Both the position numbers and the translations under genes were made by a program. Below are positions 21,365 to 31,006 of a DNA stretch of 64,000 bases, piece by piece. The notes beneath the pieces are model-generated. The model did no database searches. It saw only the letters and a program-made list of their open reading frames with translations, and was not told where the DNA came from. Source of the stretch: Hydrangea macrophylla (Eukaryota; Streptophyta; Magnoliopsida; Cornales; Hydrangeaceae); assembly GCA_033977485.1 (NCBI GenBank), contig CM066993.1:29936001-30000000 (forward strand), read 5' to 3'. Position 1 is the stretch's first letter. Each line of letters starts with the position of its first letter.

Positions 21365-21819
21365 GAATGACGTTGTAGGCCGACGGGGCTTCTACGATCA
21401 CAAAATTAGTGAGCACGGAGGCCTGCTGAGGGTAGGTCCCCATGAGAACTGGGAGCTCGATTGTTCCGAGCGGTTGTGTACTGGAGCCGTTAAATCCATC
21501 CAGGGGAGTAGCGACCGGTCGGAGCCGATCCCTGGAGATCCTGAGTTGGTCAAATGGAGCCGTTAAATCCATCCAGGGGAGTAGCGACCGGTCGGAGCCG
21601 ATCCCTGGAGATCTCGAGTTGGTCAAATGCCGACGTGAACATAATGTCGGACGAGCTACTTGTGTTCACTAAAACCCTTTGGACCATGTAGTTGGCTATA
21701 GAAAGCGTCACTACTAGCGGGTCATCATGGGAGCAGTGGATGCCCTGCAAGTCATCAGACGTGAACGTTAGGACATCGGTTGGGGAGGAACCGGTGGATT
21801 GTACCTGCCAGACATCCAC
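21365..21819 (-). pseudogene. Tat-1 protease region with 73-bp tandem duplication
   Basis: Minus-strand fragment with VQRVLVNTSSSSDIMF, a degenerate form of the retroviral protease signature VLVDTGSSAD, with Asp and Gly both lost. A segment of 73 bp is repeated in tandem (units starting 21483 and 21556); 73 is not a multiple of three so the reading frame shifts. Later part reads YNVILGRPTLN, a usual protease block. Confidence 0.75.
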
Positions 21820-21939
21820 TCAGGATGCCCGAGCATGCCTCTTCCGTGCCGACTGTGAATCGTCTCTGCCTGATATTCCTCCGGAGATCACGTGGATGTG
21901 GCCAAGTGGTAGCGATGGCTGGTCGGGAGCTCGGACATC

Positions 21940-23507
21940 CTACCGAGGCCGTCTGTCCGCTGTGACGAACTCTGCAAGGTGTCCCTGCTTGATCAGCTTC
22001 TCTATTGCTATCTTCAATTTGAAGCAATCCTCCGTTTCATGGCCGTGATCCCAGTGGTAGCGGCAAAACTTGTCCCGGTTCCTCTTACCGGGCAGGGCTC
22101 TAAGTTTAGCTGGCAGCGGAAGCAGCCTCTGCGCCTCTGCGGCGGTCATGACTTCATGTATAGGCCGGGAGAGGAGCGTGAAAGCGGTTGGGGGCTGAGA
22201 CCAGTCATCTCTTTGGTCTTGCTTCGGCTTCTGCCCTGAGCCTTTCTCGAACCCTTCACGCTTACGCTTGGCCTTCGGGGAGTCGTCTCCCGCCTGGCGG
22301 CGTGCTTTGCCTTCAAGAACTCCTCAGTGTCTATGTATTTTTCGACCCTCTCCGAGGGCTCCACCTGGGTGGCCAGTCGGTCACGATGGAACGACGTGGC
22401 AACCTTGGTGTGTTGAACTCCCGAACAGAAGGCCACGATTGCTGCCGTTTCATTAAGGTTGCGGGTCAGGAGCCTCTGCTGGTTGAAATGATCTACATAC
22501 TCCCTCGGGGACTCCCCTTTGCACTGCTTTGTGTATCCGGTTGCGACCGGTCAAACATCCCGACAAACTGGCTGATGAACAGCTTGCCGAGGGCTTGGAA
22601 GTTGTCGACCGTCCGGGGCTTCAAAGCGTAAAACCACTGTGCGGCTGGCCATTGAGGGTACTGGGAAAAGCCAGGCACAGCAGCTCGTCCACCGTGGTGA
22701 CTAGTGCCATCTGCGCCTTGTAGGTGTGGATGTGGTCCACCGGGCTGCCTGTGCCGTCATAGGAGCTGAGGTGAGGGTGTTTGAACTTCCGTGGAATGGG
22801 AAACTGTGTCACCCGAGCGGTATAGGGTGACTCAGTCTCCGTGTTAGTGAGGTCGTGACCGAACTTGCGGTTCAGCCTCTCGATCTGCTGCTGCAGTTCC
22901 TCGACCTGGGCTTTGACGTCACTCCGCCCTGTTCTCCTATCTGTGTCTGAGTGGTAGGTCAGGTCGGACGACGAGGCCTCTTTCTCAAAGCGCGTCGACC
23001 TCGGCGACGGAGCCCGACTCTAGGTCCGGGAAAGCCTGTGCCTAAGATCCCCCCGGCTCAGGACCGGAGGGTCATCGGCCGATTCCCGGGCTCTCCGTCC
23101 GGACTCCTCCCCTCTGGCCGCGCGCCGCTGATCGATGATAATTCTAGCGTCTTCCACTCGAGGAGGATTAGGCCGAGGTCGTCTTTGCGAGCGCCTGGTG
23201 GCCTGACTGCGCTCTCCCTCGCTGAGGCGTTCCCTGGCTGGTGGGGACACCGGAGCGGAACGGGCTTGCCTTCGTGCCCGAGGGGGCCTAGGACAAGGGC
23301 ACTCTTCTCGGGCTGATTCTCTGATGCGGGGCGCTTCTCGTGTCAGGCCATAAGTGCCTCTATCTGTTCCTATGTCCGGCGCTAACTCTCCAAGAGTTGT
23401 GCCAGCACTGCTGTTATCTGCTCGGTCGTCATGGAGGCAGCCTACTGTTCAGGCTGCGGGTTCTCCTGACCGGTCTGATTAGTGGCTTTCTTACCCGTCT
23501 TCAGCGG
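21940..23507 (-). pseudogene. Tat-1 gag, degraded
   Basis: Reading starts at a probable ATG near 23507 (MPLKTGKKATNQTGQ) and is broken by stops and frame changes. Recognisable parts, in order: an Arg/Glu-rich N-terminus, a retrotransposon gag core (22812-22490, FPIPRKFKHPHLSSYDG), a Lys/Arg-rich part (22436-22146), and the Cys/His motif CRYHWDHGHETEDCFKL (22149-21940) typical of Tat gag. Not functional. Confidence 0.75.
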
Positions 23508-23550
23508 CATGTTGATCAGTTGAGAATTTGTTGATGAGATGACTTATCTT

Positions 23551-23570
23551 TCCCACAGACGGCGCCAAAC
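23551..23570 (-). promoter_or_regulatory. Primer binding site of Tat-1
   Basis: Minus strand TTTGGCGCCGTCTGTGGG right after the LTR end ...CATCATCA; a PBS type common in Tat/Athila elements. Confidence 0.7.
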
Positions 23571-24213
23571 TGATGATGCCCAAAACTGGTAAGAAATGTT
23601 TTAAGAAAAAATATGACAAGACCGATTTGTATGTGATTCGGTCCTGTTAACAAGGTGACCTACGTCCACGGTTGCGTCTGCGCGCTTCTCACTAGCAGAT
23701 CACGGACGGGCCTGGTGAGCCAACAAAGATGGGTGGCACTACCAGTAATACCGACCGGGTGTATGCGTATTGATGGTGAGTTCTCTGTTGAATGCTTGTA
23801 TGCTCAGAGAGTTGGTTTCGGGATCCCTTTAACAGGGTAGGTGTGCTCTTTTATAGATGCAAGAGTCCACCTTTACATGGTAAGTTAATGAGATTAGGAA
23901 GCCCAATCTGATTACAACTTGATTTGCGTGATTTTAGGGGAGTTTCCTAAGTGGTTTAGGAAACACCCCTAAAATCACGCAAATCAAGTTGTAATCAGAT
24001 TGGGGAAGTGGTTTAGGAAACTGCCATATCTCCTTTTGAAGGCTTGTAGTTGATTTAGGAAACTGCTATATCTCCTGGTCATTTGCCGTACCGCACGCCC
24101 GAGATGCGCAAGCATCCCGAGCGGTGCCGCCTGTTGATTTCAGGGCACTGACCGCAAGTTCCCCTTCCGGATAGTCCGGGTCATTCTGTTGACGTGGCGA
24201 TTTGGCCTTAACA
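23571..24213 (-). repeat. 5' LTR of Tat-1, 643 bp, with a long internal palindrome
   Basis: Plus-strand ends TGATGATGCC and GGCCTTAACA. Contains a near-perfect inverted repeat at 23903-24003. The following GAATA (24214-24218) would be the target duplication; its partner is outside the window. Confidence 0.75.
23903..24003. repeat. Inverted repeat in Tat-1 LTR: 48-bp arms, one mismatch, 5-nt loop
   Basis: Arms start CCAATCTGATTACAACTT and end with its complement. The centre is TTTCCTAA-GTGG-TTTAGGAAA. Not present as a known part of LTRs in general. Confidence 0.9.
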
Positions 24214-24244
24214 GAATATTTTTAGACATACAAAACATTAATCC

Positions 24245-24288
24245 AACAAAGGTACAGTGAATCCATAAACCAACTGTGATCAAAGTTT
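24245..24288 (+). repeat. Fragment resembling the Ogre-C LTR, upstream of CHL27
   Basis: About 41 bp matching 60661-60703 with roughly three differences (contains CAGTGAATCCAT and CCAACTGTGATCAAAG). The Ogre-A LTR has a more diverged version near 9348. Probably a relic of an Ogre LTR. Confidence 0.55.
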
Positions 24289-24364
24289 TGATGCATGTGC
24301 AATTTTTTTCAATTGAAGTGGACATTCTTTTAATATGCACAAAGTAAATGACTGACTTTTAAAA

Positions 24365-24536
24365 GGGCAATGCTATTGTAAGAAGCTTCTCATGTGAGAA
24401 GGCGGGTTTTAACCGTTGGATGAGCATCTAGCCATAAGATTCCCAGGAATCTGGAGAAGCATCTATTGCTAGATGCTCATTCAACGGTTAAAACCCGCCT
24501 TCTCATATGAGAAGCTTCTCACAATAGCATTTCCCC
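24365..24536. mobile_element. Foldback MITE, 172 bp, in the upstream region of CHL27
   Basis: Terminal inverted repeats of about 65 bp starting GGGCAATGCTATTGT on the left and, on the complement, GGGGAAATGCTATTGT on the right. Arms include AGAAGCTTCTCAT and GGCGGGTTTTAACCGTT. TTTTAAAA flanks both ends (24357-24364 and 24537-24544), a candidate 8-bp target duplication as in hAT-derived MITEs, though being palindromic it could be part of the termini. Confidence 0.85.
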
Positions 24537-24630
24537 TTTTAAAAACTATGTACAAAAACATGACTGAAATTTAATTATCCAATTATCAGAAACCCAACAA
24601 CGAAATCAAGGATGAGGGGCATGATTCCCT

Positions 24631-24860
24631 GACACGTGTCAAGAGGCCATTCAAACTCATAGATTTCATCGGATGAGAATTGAGATTAGATTCTGTCATC
24701 CTCCCAAACAAGTTTATATAACCACAATCCTGGAGTATCTCTCACAAACTCTTACTCTCGCTCAACCACTACAACACTAGCTAGTAGCCTTGTCGTCTCT
24801 CTCATCGAAAAAGAGTAAAAAAAAGAAAAAAAGAAAAAAGAAAAAGGAAATAATAATATA
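24631..24860 (+). promoter_or_regulatory. CHL27 promoter and 5' UTR: G-box, TATA box
   Basis: A palindromic G-box GACACGTGTC is at 24631-24640 and a TATA element TTTATATAA at 24713-24721. Transcription probably starts about 30 bp later, giving a TC- then A-rich 5' UTR of about 110 bp. G-boxes are bound by light-signalling bZIP and PIF/HY5 factors, fitting a chlorophyll-synthesis gene. Start site is inferred. Confidence 0.65.
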
Positions 24861-26946
24861 ATGGCAGCAGAGATGGCACTAGTAAAAAGCATCCCCAAAT
24901 TTAGCCCTAAATTGAGCAGAAGGCCAAAGAAGGGATCAAATTCAAATCAATCTTCATCAATAGAAGAAGTGAAGTTGTGGAGAAAAGAAACAATGATCAT
25001 GATGAGTATGTCAAGAATGAGCAGCATGTCAGCAGCAGGAGTAGGTAAAAAGAAATCAGGAGGAGGAAAGAAAGGGATAAAGGAGAGCCTCCTGACCCCA
25101 AGGTTCTACACCACAGACTTTGATGAGATGGAAACACTTTTCAACAGAGAGATAAACAAGAACCTGAATGAATCTGAGTTTGAGGCTCTTCTTCAAGAGT
25201 TCAAGACTGATTACAATCAGACCCACTTTGTTAGGAATAAAGAGTTCAAAGAAGCTGCTGACACTATTGATGGTCCTCTTCGCCAAATCTTTGTTGAGTT
25301 CTTGGAGAGGTCTTGCACTGCTGAGTTCTCTGGCTTCCTTCTCTACAAAGAGCTCGGTAGGAGGCTCAAGGTACGTACGTATACACACTAGCAGCTAGTA
25401 ACTACTTATTTAATTCTAATATCTCTATTTCTATATCTATATCTATATCTATATCTATATCTACCGACTGCCCTGCCCCCCTTCTTCTTCTGTTGAAATT
25501 CCTCTTTCTTTCTCTTTAATTTATACAACCATATATGCACCCCTCCATTCGTATTTCTCGATTCCTTACGGTCCTTTACCTACCTCCCTAATTTCAGCAT
25601 ATATATGGAAAATGCTAAGTACACGCTATGTGTACCTAAATTATCTATATGTTGATACTGATGTGTCATGACATTTTTTAAATTAATTCAAATTTTATTT
25701 GATAACTTATGAATAATTTCGAAAATGCAGGTTGGATAAATTAGGTATCACTTTTAAACTTACCTATTATTACTGTATATGTATATATATGTACATGTCA
25801 ATATTAACACTCTTTCTCACTACCACTTATACTGAGTAGTGAGTACTATACAATTCCTAATTCTGAGAATTCGTTGTATATATGCAGAAAACCAATCCAG
25901 TGGTGGCTGAAATTTTCTCTCTCATGTCCAGAGATGAAGCCAGGCATGCTGGGTATGCACCTGCACTATCTCTCCAACACACACACACACACATATACAT
26001 ACCTGATGGATTTTAAATAAATAAATAAATTTGCAGATTTCTGAACAAGGGTTTATCTGACTTTAACCTGGCATTGGACTTGGGGTTCCTGACAAAGGCG
26101 AGAAAGTACACATTTTTCAAGCCAAAGTTCATTTTCTATGCAACATATTTATCGGAGAAAATAGGATATTGGAGATACATAACCATATACAGACATCTAA
26201 AGGAAAATCCAGAGTACCAATTGTACCCCATCTTCAAATATTTTGAGAACTGGTGCCAAGATGAGAACCGCCATGGTGATTTCTTCTCTGCTTTGATGAA
26301 GGCACAACCTCAGTTCCTCAATGACTGGAAGGCTAAGTTGTGGGCGCGCTTCTTCTGCCTTTCGGTATATTATATATATATGCATTACTTAATAGGTGGT
26401 TAATATTTTATCCTTGTTGTGAAGCTTATATATGTAAAAGTACATCAAATATATGTATCATGCAGGTATATGTGACAATGTACCTCAACGATTGCCAAAG
26501 AACCGCTTTTTATGAAGGCATCGGGCTCAACACAAAAGAGTTTGACATGCATGTTATTATAGAGGTCGGGCTTTTTGTTCTCATATTGCTGGTTGCTTGT
26601 TTAAGAAATTTTACATTTTAATTACCTTGGGAAGTATATTAACTTAGTTTTTTTTTGTGTGTGTTTTATGTTTTTGGTGCAGACAAACCGCACAACAGCT
26701 AGGATATTTCCAGCAGTGCCAGATGTGGAGAACCCGGAGTTCAAGAGGAAGTTGGACAGGATGGTGGAAATTAATGAGAAGCTGATAATGGTGAGCGAGG
26801 GGGATGACATTCCCTTGATAAAGAACTTTAAGAAGATACCTCTTATTGCAGCTCTAGCTTCTGAACTCTTGGCTGCATATCTTATGCCACCCATTGAATC
26901 TGGCTCCGTTGATTTTGCCGACTTTGAACCACAACTTGTTTACTGA
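24861..26946 (+). CDS. CHL27: Mg-protoporphyrin IX monomethyl ester (oxidative) cyclase, membrane diiron subunit (CHL27/CRD1/AcsF)
   Basis: Forms the isocyclic ring of protochlorophyllide from Mg-protoporphyrin IX monomethyl ester in plastid membranes. Five exons with GT-AG introns: 24861-25370, 25888-25952, 26037-26364, 26466-26564, 26683-26946; total 421 residues, close to the usual plant length. Residues 1 to about 65 are Ser/Lys/Met-rich with few acids, a plastid transit peptide plus variable linker. The conserved part starts at [15 protein letters not shown]. Diiron ligands: Glu in [12 protein letters not shown] (149/155), E187-x-x-H190 in SRDEARH, and E268-x-x-H271 in CQDENRH. The C-terminus [16 protein letters not shown] is typical. 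The start is the first ATG after the predicted transcription start. All ligands and splice sites are intact, so it is probably functional. Intron 1 holds an (ATCTAT)n microsatellite. No neighbour gene is present. Confidence 0.96.
25428..25463. repeat. (ATCTAT)n microsatellite in CHL27 intron 1
   Basis: About six perfect copies. Confidence 0.9.
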
Positions 26947-27864
26947 AGTTCATTTCTTTTCTTTTCCTTTCTTTTTCTGTACTTAGAAGAAACTCCACCC
27001 CCCACCCCCCCAGAAAAAAACCCATTGAAATATTTTCTTTGAATATGATGATGATGTTCTTAGTCTTCTGACTCTGGCTACAAGAAAATAGTTTATGAAA
27101 CATTGTCGTGAAGGTGTTACACCCCATTTTTAATTTTCTGTAATGATATTATAGATTTAGTTGAGTAAGCTAAGCTAGACATGATTCAAGGCTCCAATTT
27201 ACCTACACAAGGATTTAACAAGGTTTGTGGCATAAGCAATGATGCCATGTGACCTGAAACCTTATCTCCACAATATTAAGTTAGTGCATGGTACTTAGAA
27301 AAAAAAAAACAATTACAATCTTATTTTTTTGCACTAGTGTGGAAAATTCAATTTGGCTAGAAAGCGCATTTTGAAGAAAGTGAGTCCTAACTATTGGAAT
27401 ATAGCTAGTAGACCAACAATTAACATATCTGGATTTGGATTTCATATAAGCCAATCTGATCTGAATCCGAATTTGATAAGACAATTTGGATGTCATCAAT
27501 CCGATCCGAATCTGATATGTTTACAGGTCGACCTTCTCTCATGTTTTAGCACGATAGATTATTCTATGCACACAGCCATTGTAAAAGTTTCCCAGTCAAA
27601 CTTCACTCTCATTACCATTCCTATACCATTAGTTTGAGGGGGACTGGTGCAGTATATTGTGCTTTCACCTCCTTCAAGATTCGGATCTATCAACCATTGT
27701 TCTTGGGCATCTTTGGTTATTTATTGTGATGACGTGGATGTAGTACCGTCCACGGAATAATTAAACCCCTTATTGGTGGATGTTGTTTCCTTCCCTTATT
27801 GTTTTTGAGTAATGCTAGATGCACAACAAAAATGCACAACTAAATGCACAAACAGTTTAAAAAT
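26947..27864. other. CHL27 3' flank, no gene seen
   Basis: A/T-rich sequence including the CHL27 3' UTR. Short open frames are not conserved-looking. No clear poly(A) signal chosen. Confidence 0.5.
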
Positions 27865-27945
27865 ATTGGACATCGTGCTGAAAAAATTGTATACCCCTTT
27901 TTTTTATCTTTTTGTGTGTACAGACTTTTCAGCACGATGTCCAAT
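27865..27945. repeat. Inverted repeat with 20-bp perfect arms
   Basis: ATTGGACATCGTGCTGAAAA at 27865-27884 and its exact complement at 27926-27945, 41-nt loop. Surrounding sequence has repeated ATGCACAA boxes. Likely a foldback/MITE core. Confidence 0.8.
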
Positions 27946-28042
27946 TTCTTTAAAGTGGGTTATGGCCCCCCCTTGTGTGTGCGTGTGTTACTAACCTGCT
28001 AACTCCACTCATGTCACAGAGGTGGTTTGTTTCTGAGACACT

Positions 28043-28046
<4 letters not shown>

Positions 28047-28082
<36 letters not shown>
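28047..28082. repeat. Poly(A) run, about 36 bp
   Basis: Uninterrupted A tract; may be the tail of an old retroposed sequence or a simple repeat. Confidence 0.8.
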
Positions 28083-28085
<3 letters not shown>

Positions 28086-28232
28086 TTCCAAACATTAGTG
28101 GTTACAACTAGATTCATTTTGAGGGGAGAGTTGAAGATAGCATTGGATAGCAAAATGCAGTTCATTGCACCTCTTTTCATGTGTTGACAAGATGGATTAT
28201 TTTGTGCACACAACTCATCATTCTCCACTTGG

Positions 28233-28311
28233 AATTATTGATATGTGTGTTCGACAAGGACACCCGAGAGGGACCGCTACATTACACGGACGAACACACA
28301 TATCAATAATT
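28233..28311. repeat. Inverted repeat with 21-bp perfect arms
   Basis: Arms begin AATTATTGATATGTGTGTTC and the complement ends at 28311; central spacer of about 37 bp. TTTTGTGCA occurs outside both arms (28200-28208, 28313-28321), so the element may be part of a larger duplicated or transposed unit. Confidence 0.8.
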
Positions 28312-28633
28312 ATTTTGTGCACTCAACTCTCCTCATTGAATTCAAAACTTTACGGCATGTTAATTACTCAATCTTCTTCATTATTTTTATAGCACCTGCA
28401 ATTTCCAGAAATTTCCGCACAGGAATTCTTATATTCCAATGAATTAGTAACGTCACCCTAGGAGTCATTTCCCAACTATAGAAAGTTCATTAGGACAATA
28501 ATGGTTTAGATTAACCTCCTAATAAGATTTATTTGAAATTAGAATCAGGAGCAGAACTAATACTTATGCCCATACACTGCCCCGTACATATATTTCTGCA
28601 GTTGTACTCACTTTCGTAGTGTTACAAGTAAGA

Positions 28634-28813
28634 GAAGTGTTAGGCACACATCTCAAACCACATCCCAAACCACACTACATTCTTTAAATACATGTACTCT
28701 GTGCTGTCTGAATTTTTCACACTTTTCTGTACACCACTTACACAACACAGGGTACATGTATTTAAAGCAAGAGTGTGCTTTAAGATGTAGTTTGGAGTGT
28801 GTGCCTAGCATTA
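28634..28813. mobile_element. MITE-like foldback element, about 180 bp
   Basis: Left end GTGTTAGGCACACATCTC and complement of right end ATGCTAGGCACACACTCC are similar over about 28 bp, and an inner pair (AAATACATGTACTCTGTG against CACAGGGTACATGTATTT) also matches. No ORF. Target duplication not resolved. Confidence 0.6.
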
Positions 28814-29114
28814 TTGTACAAGTAAACCAACACACTGGCAGTACAAGTAAACCAACACACTGGCAGTCACCCTTAGGCACAATCCGAGAGTGGGACCCAT
28901 ATTACCACATGACAGCCATGTGGACCCTACCTCATATTTATCCTTGGGCATACACATACAGAAACACACTCATGCTTTGGGACACAACTCTTCCCCTTCC
29001 CTTCTCCCTATATATATACGAGTATATAATACACACACTGGACCACACTCTCACACTCCTCTCAAACACATATCAGCACACACACTACATTAGGACAGAG
29101 AAGAGGAGAAGAGA

Positions 29115-29162
<48 letters not shown>

Positions 29163-29762
29163 AGGGCTTGAGAGAAAGAAAAGAAAAGAAAGAGATCAAA
29201 CAATTACACACACACCCCCATACATTGTGTATTAGCAAACATACATACACTCTCAGACCTCTCTGTGCACACTCACACACACAGACACAATAGGCAGAAG
29301 AAAGACGAGGACGAAGAAGAAGATCGGTGAAGGTTTTGGCTCACCGAGGTAAACCCACACCTCTCCCCACTCTATTTTCCCTCTCTAACCCTCTACATGT
29401 CATCAAGGCACCCTAGAACCCACATACAAGTGCCCAGACCAGAGCTTTAGGCTCTCTTCAACATCTACACACCATTAAAGCTCAAGATTGAGCTTGGTTT
29501 TTGAAGTACCACCAAAACCACTCACACCACATTCAAACTGACCCTAATAGACCCCTTATACTTCCCCTATACCAACTTTTGATTTGGGTCAACAGGTTAT
29601 AACAACCAGGTATGGGTCGGGGCAGGTTACGGGTTTGGGTGGGTTGATCTGTGAGTGGAAATGAGTTACACACCAAAAAATCCCTGTCACATCCCAGAGT
29701 AGGCAAAATAGGAAAAAAAAAATTAAAACATTTCTCTTTTGGTCCCATAGACACGTGGCAAG
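28814..29762. other. Low-complexity intergenic DNA with (GA)n; possible unclassified LTR remnant
   Basis: Contains TATATATATAC near 29010, CA-rich tracts, a (GA)n run at about 29113-29158, then an AG-rich stretch and AGGTAAACCC near 29347, a layout like the promoter-leader of the Tekay-1 LTR. No homologous copy was found in the window, so the LTR idea is weak. No coding gene seen. Confidence 0.35.
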
Positions 29763-29888
29763 TTATAATACCCTATATTTTTAGTGGATATTAATACAGA
29801 TGTTGTATAAATACCCTTACTATCCTTGTATTTTTTTCTTCAATCGATTGAAGTTGCCTCAATCGATTGTATTAGCCCCAAGGATTTT
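29763..29888 (+). repeat. Fragment of a Tekay-1-related LTR start
   Basis: TATAATACCCTATATTTTTAG resembles the Tekay-1 LTR start TGTAATACCCTGTATTTTTG and is followed, as there, by CAATCGATTG palindromes (29842-29870). It ends where the Copia-2 LTR appears to begin, so Copia-2 probably inserted into it. Confidence 0.5.
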
Positions 29889-30945
29889 TGCCTGAAGTAA
29901 TTTTAATTATTAACAAACTATTATGTTGAGTACTTATGTTTGATCTTTAGTGTATTGTCCCAACAAAGATTTAAACTCGACGGATATTGAAATGGAAGAT
30001 TCTTGGAAGATTACTTCACTTGTATTGTTCTTGTAAGACTCTATGTAAAGTTAGTTAGAATGGTTCACTAAGATAAGGGCTTAAAAACTTGACAAAACAT
30101 TCTAAAGATAAAAAACTGGACTCCTTAAAGTTCAGTCGACCGTAGGTGAAAACAGTCGATTGGTATATGTTTTAAAAACATAGGTTCTACTTCAAGACCT
30201 TCAGTCGACCGAACCCTTCCTTTAGTCGACTGGTTTAATGGTGCGTTTTATTTCATTTGAAATCCAGTTTACTAGATCGCAAACGCAGTCGACTGGATTA
30301 CTGTGCAAAACAGTATCGGTTCTATTTCTAGGGTTTTGACCAAGCATTAATTGCTCCCAACTACCTCAAACGTTCTGATTTTAATGAGAGAGTATTATAC
30401 TCATTTGAATTTGGTACTTAGACACTTAATCAATTTCATTCAATACTCATTCATTGTAATCAAAAGATTCAAGCCCTATTCATTCTACTTGCTCTAGTTT
30501 TTCATTGTAATTCCTTAAGAGCATTAAAGAGAGATATTTAGTATTTATTGTTTCCATCTACTCTAAAAGAGTGTTTTCTCAGTTGTATTTCATATACACA
30601 ATCATTCACAAGAGTTGTAAAGAAGGGTTAGTGTAACCCTTGCTCTAATTGAAGGTGTTCTTCATTGGAGATGTATAAGAACAACTTGTAAGAGTGGTTT
30701 GATCTTCACCCAAAAAAGATTGTTTAGTGGAATACTCAAGAGGTATTCTTGAGGCGTGCACGTAGACCGCGAATTGCGGAACCTCTTGAAAACTCGGTTT
30801 ACAAGTGCCTCTTTCCCTTTCTCTTTACTTACTATTTTTATTGGTTATTGTGGTTAATTTATTTTTAATTTTCCATTAGTCATTAGCAATCTTATTCACC
30901 CCCCCCCCCCCCCCCCCCATTTCTCTAAGGATTATTTTTGGGCCA
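29889..30945 (+). repeat. 5' LTR of Copia-2 (boundaries approximate)
   Basis: Starts about TGCCTGAAG and ends about ...GGGCCA, a few bases before a PBS TGGTATTAGAGCAAGG (30951-30966, tRNA-Met type with one change). Contains several CAGTCGACTG/CAGTCGACCG motifs (30131-30300) and a run of about 20 C at 30899-30918. The 3' LTR is not in the window, so the ends are not verified. Confidence 0.6.
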
Positions 30946-31006
30946 ATAATTGGTATTAGAGCAAGGGCTCTTGTTTTGATTTAACATATCTTTAAGTTAA
31001 GATCAC

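Larger units (their letters stand above)
10848..24213 (-). mobile_element. Tat-1: Ty3/gypsy Tat-type retrotransposon, interrupted twice
   Basis: Minus-strand element entering from the right with its 5' LTR (23571-24213), PBS, degraded gag, protease and RT. Copia-1 interrupts it inside RT (target GGGGC on the element strand); it resumes at 12246 with the RT core and RNase H and is cut at 10848 by Ogre-A. The RT/RNase H style (FTDLNKAYPKD, KGQAVADFLVEF) and the PBS containing TTTGGCGCCGTCTGTGGG fit Tat/Retand elements. Frameshifts and a 73-bp duplication show it is inactive and older than both insertions. Confidence 0.8.

Noticed and set aside
26340..26621. 93-codon ORF overlapping CHL27 exons 3-4
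   Set aside because: It reads through intron 3; splice sites and homology fix the real frame.
28756..29235. 159-codon ORF
   Set aside because: Low complexity, ends in an Arg/Glu run from (GA)n; no similarity to a protein family.
28814..29762. 5' end of another host gene (TATA, AG-rich leader, splice-donor-like site)
   Set aside because: No coding exon follows before the Copia-2 LTR; layout equally fits an LTR remnant.
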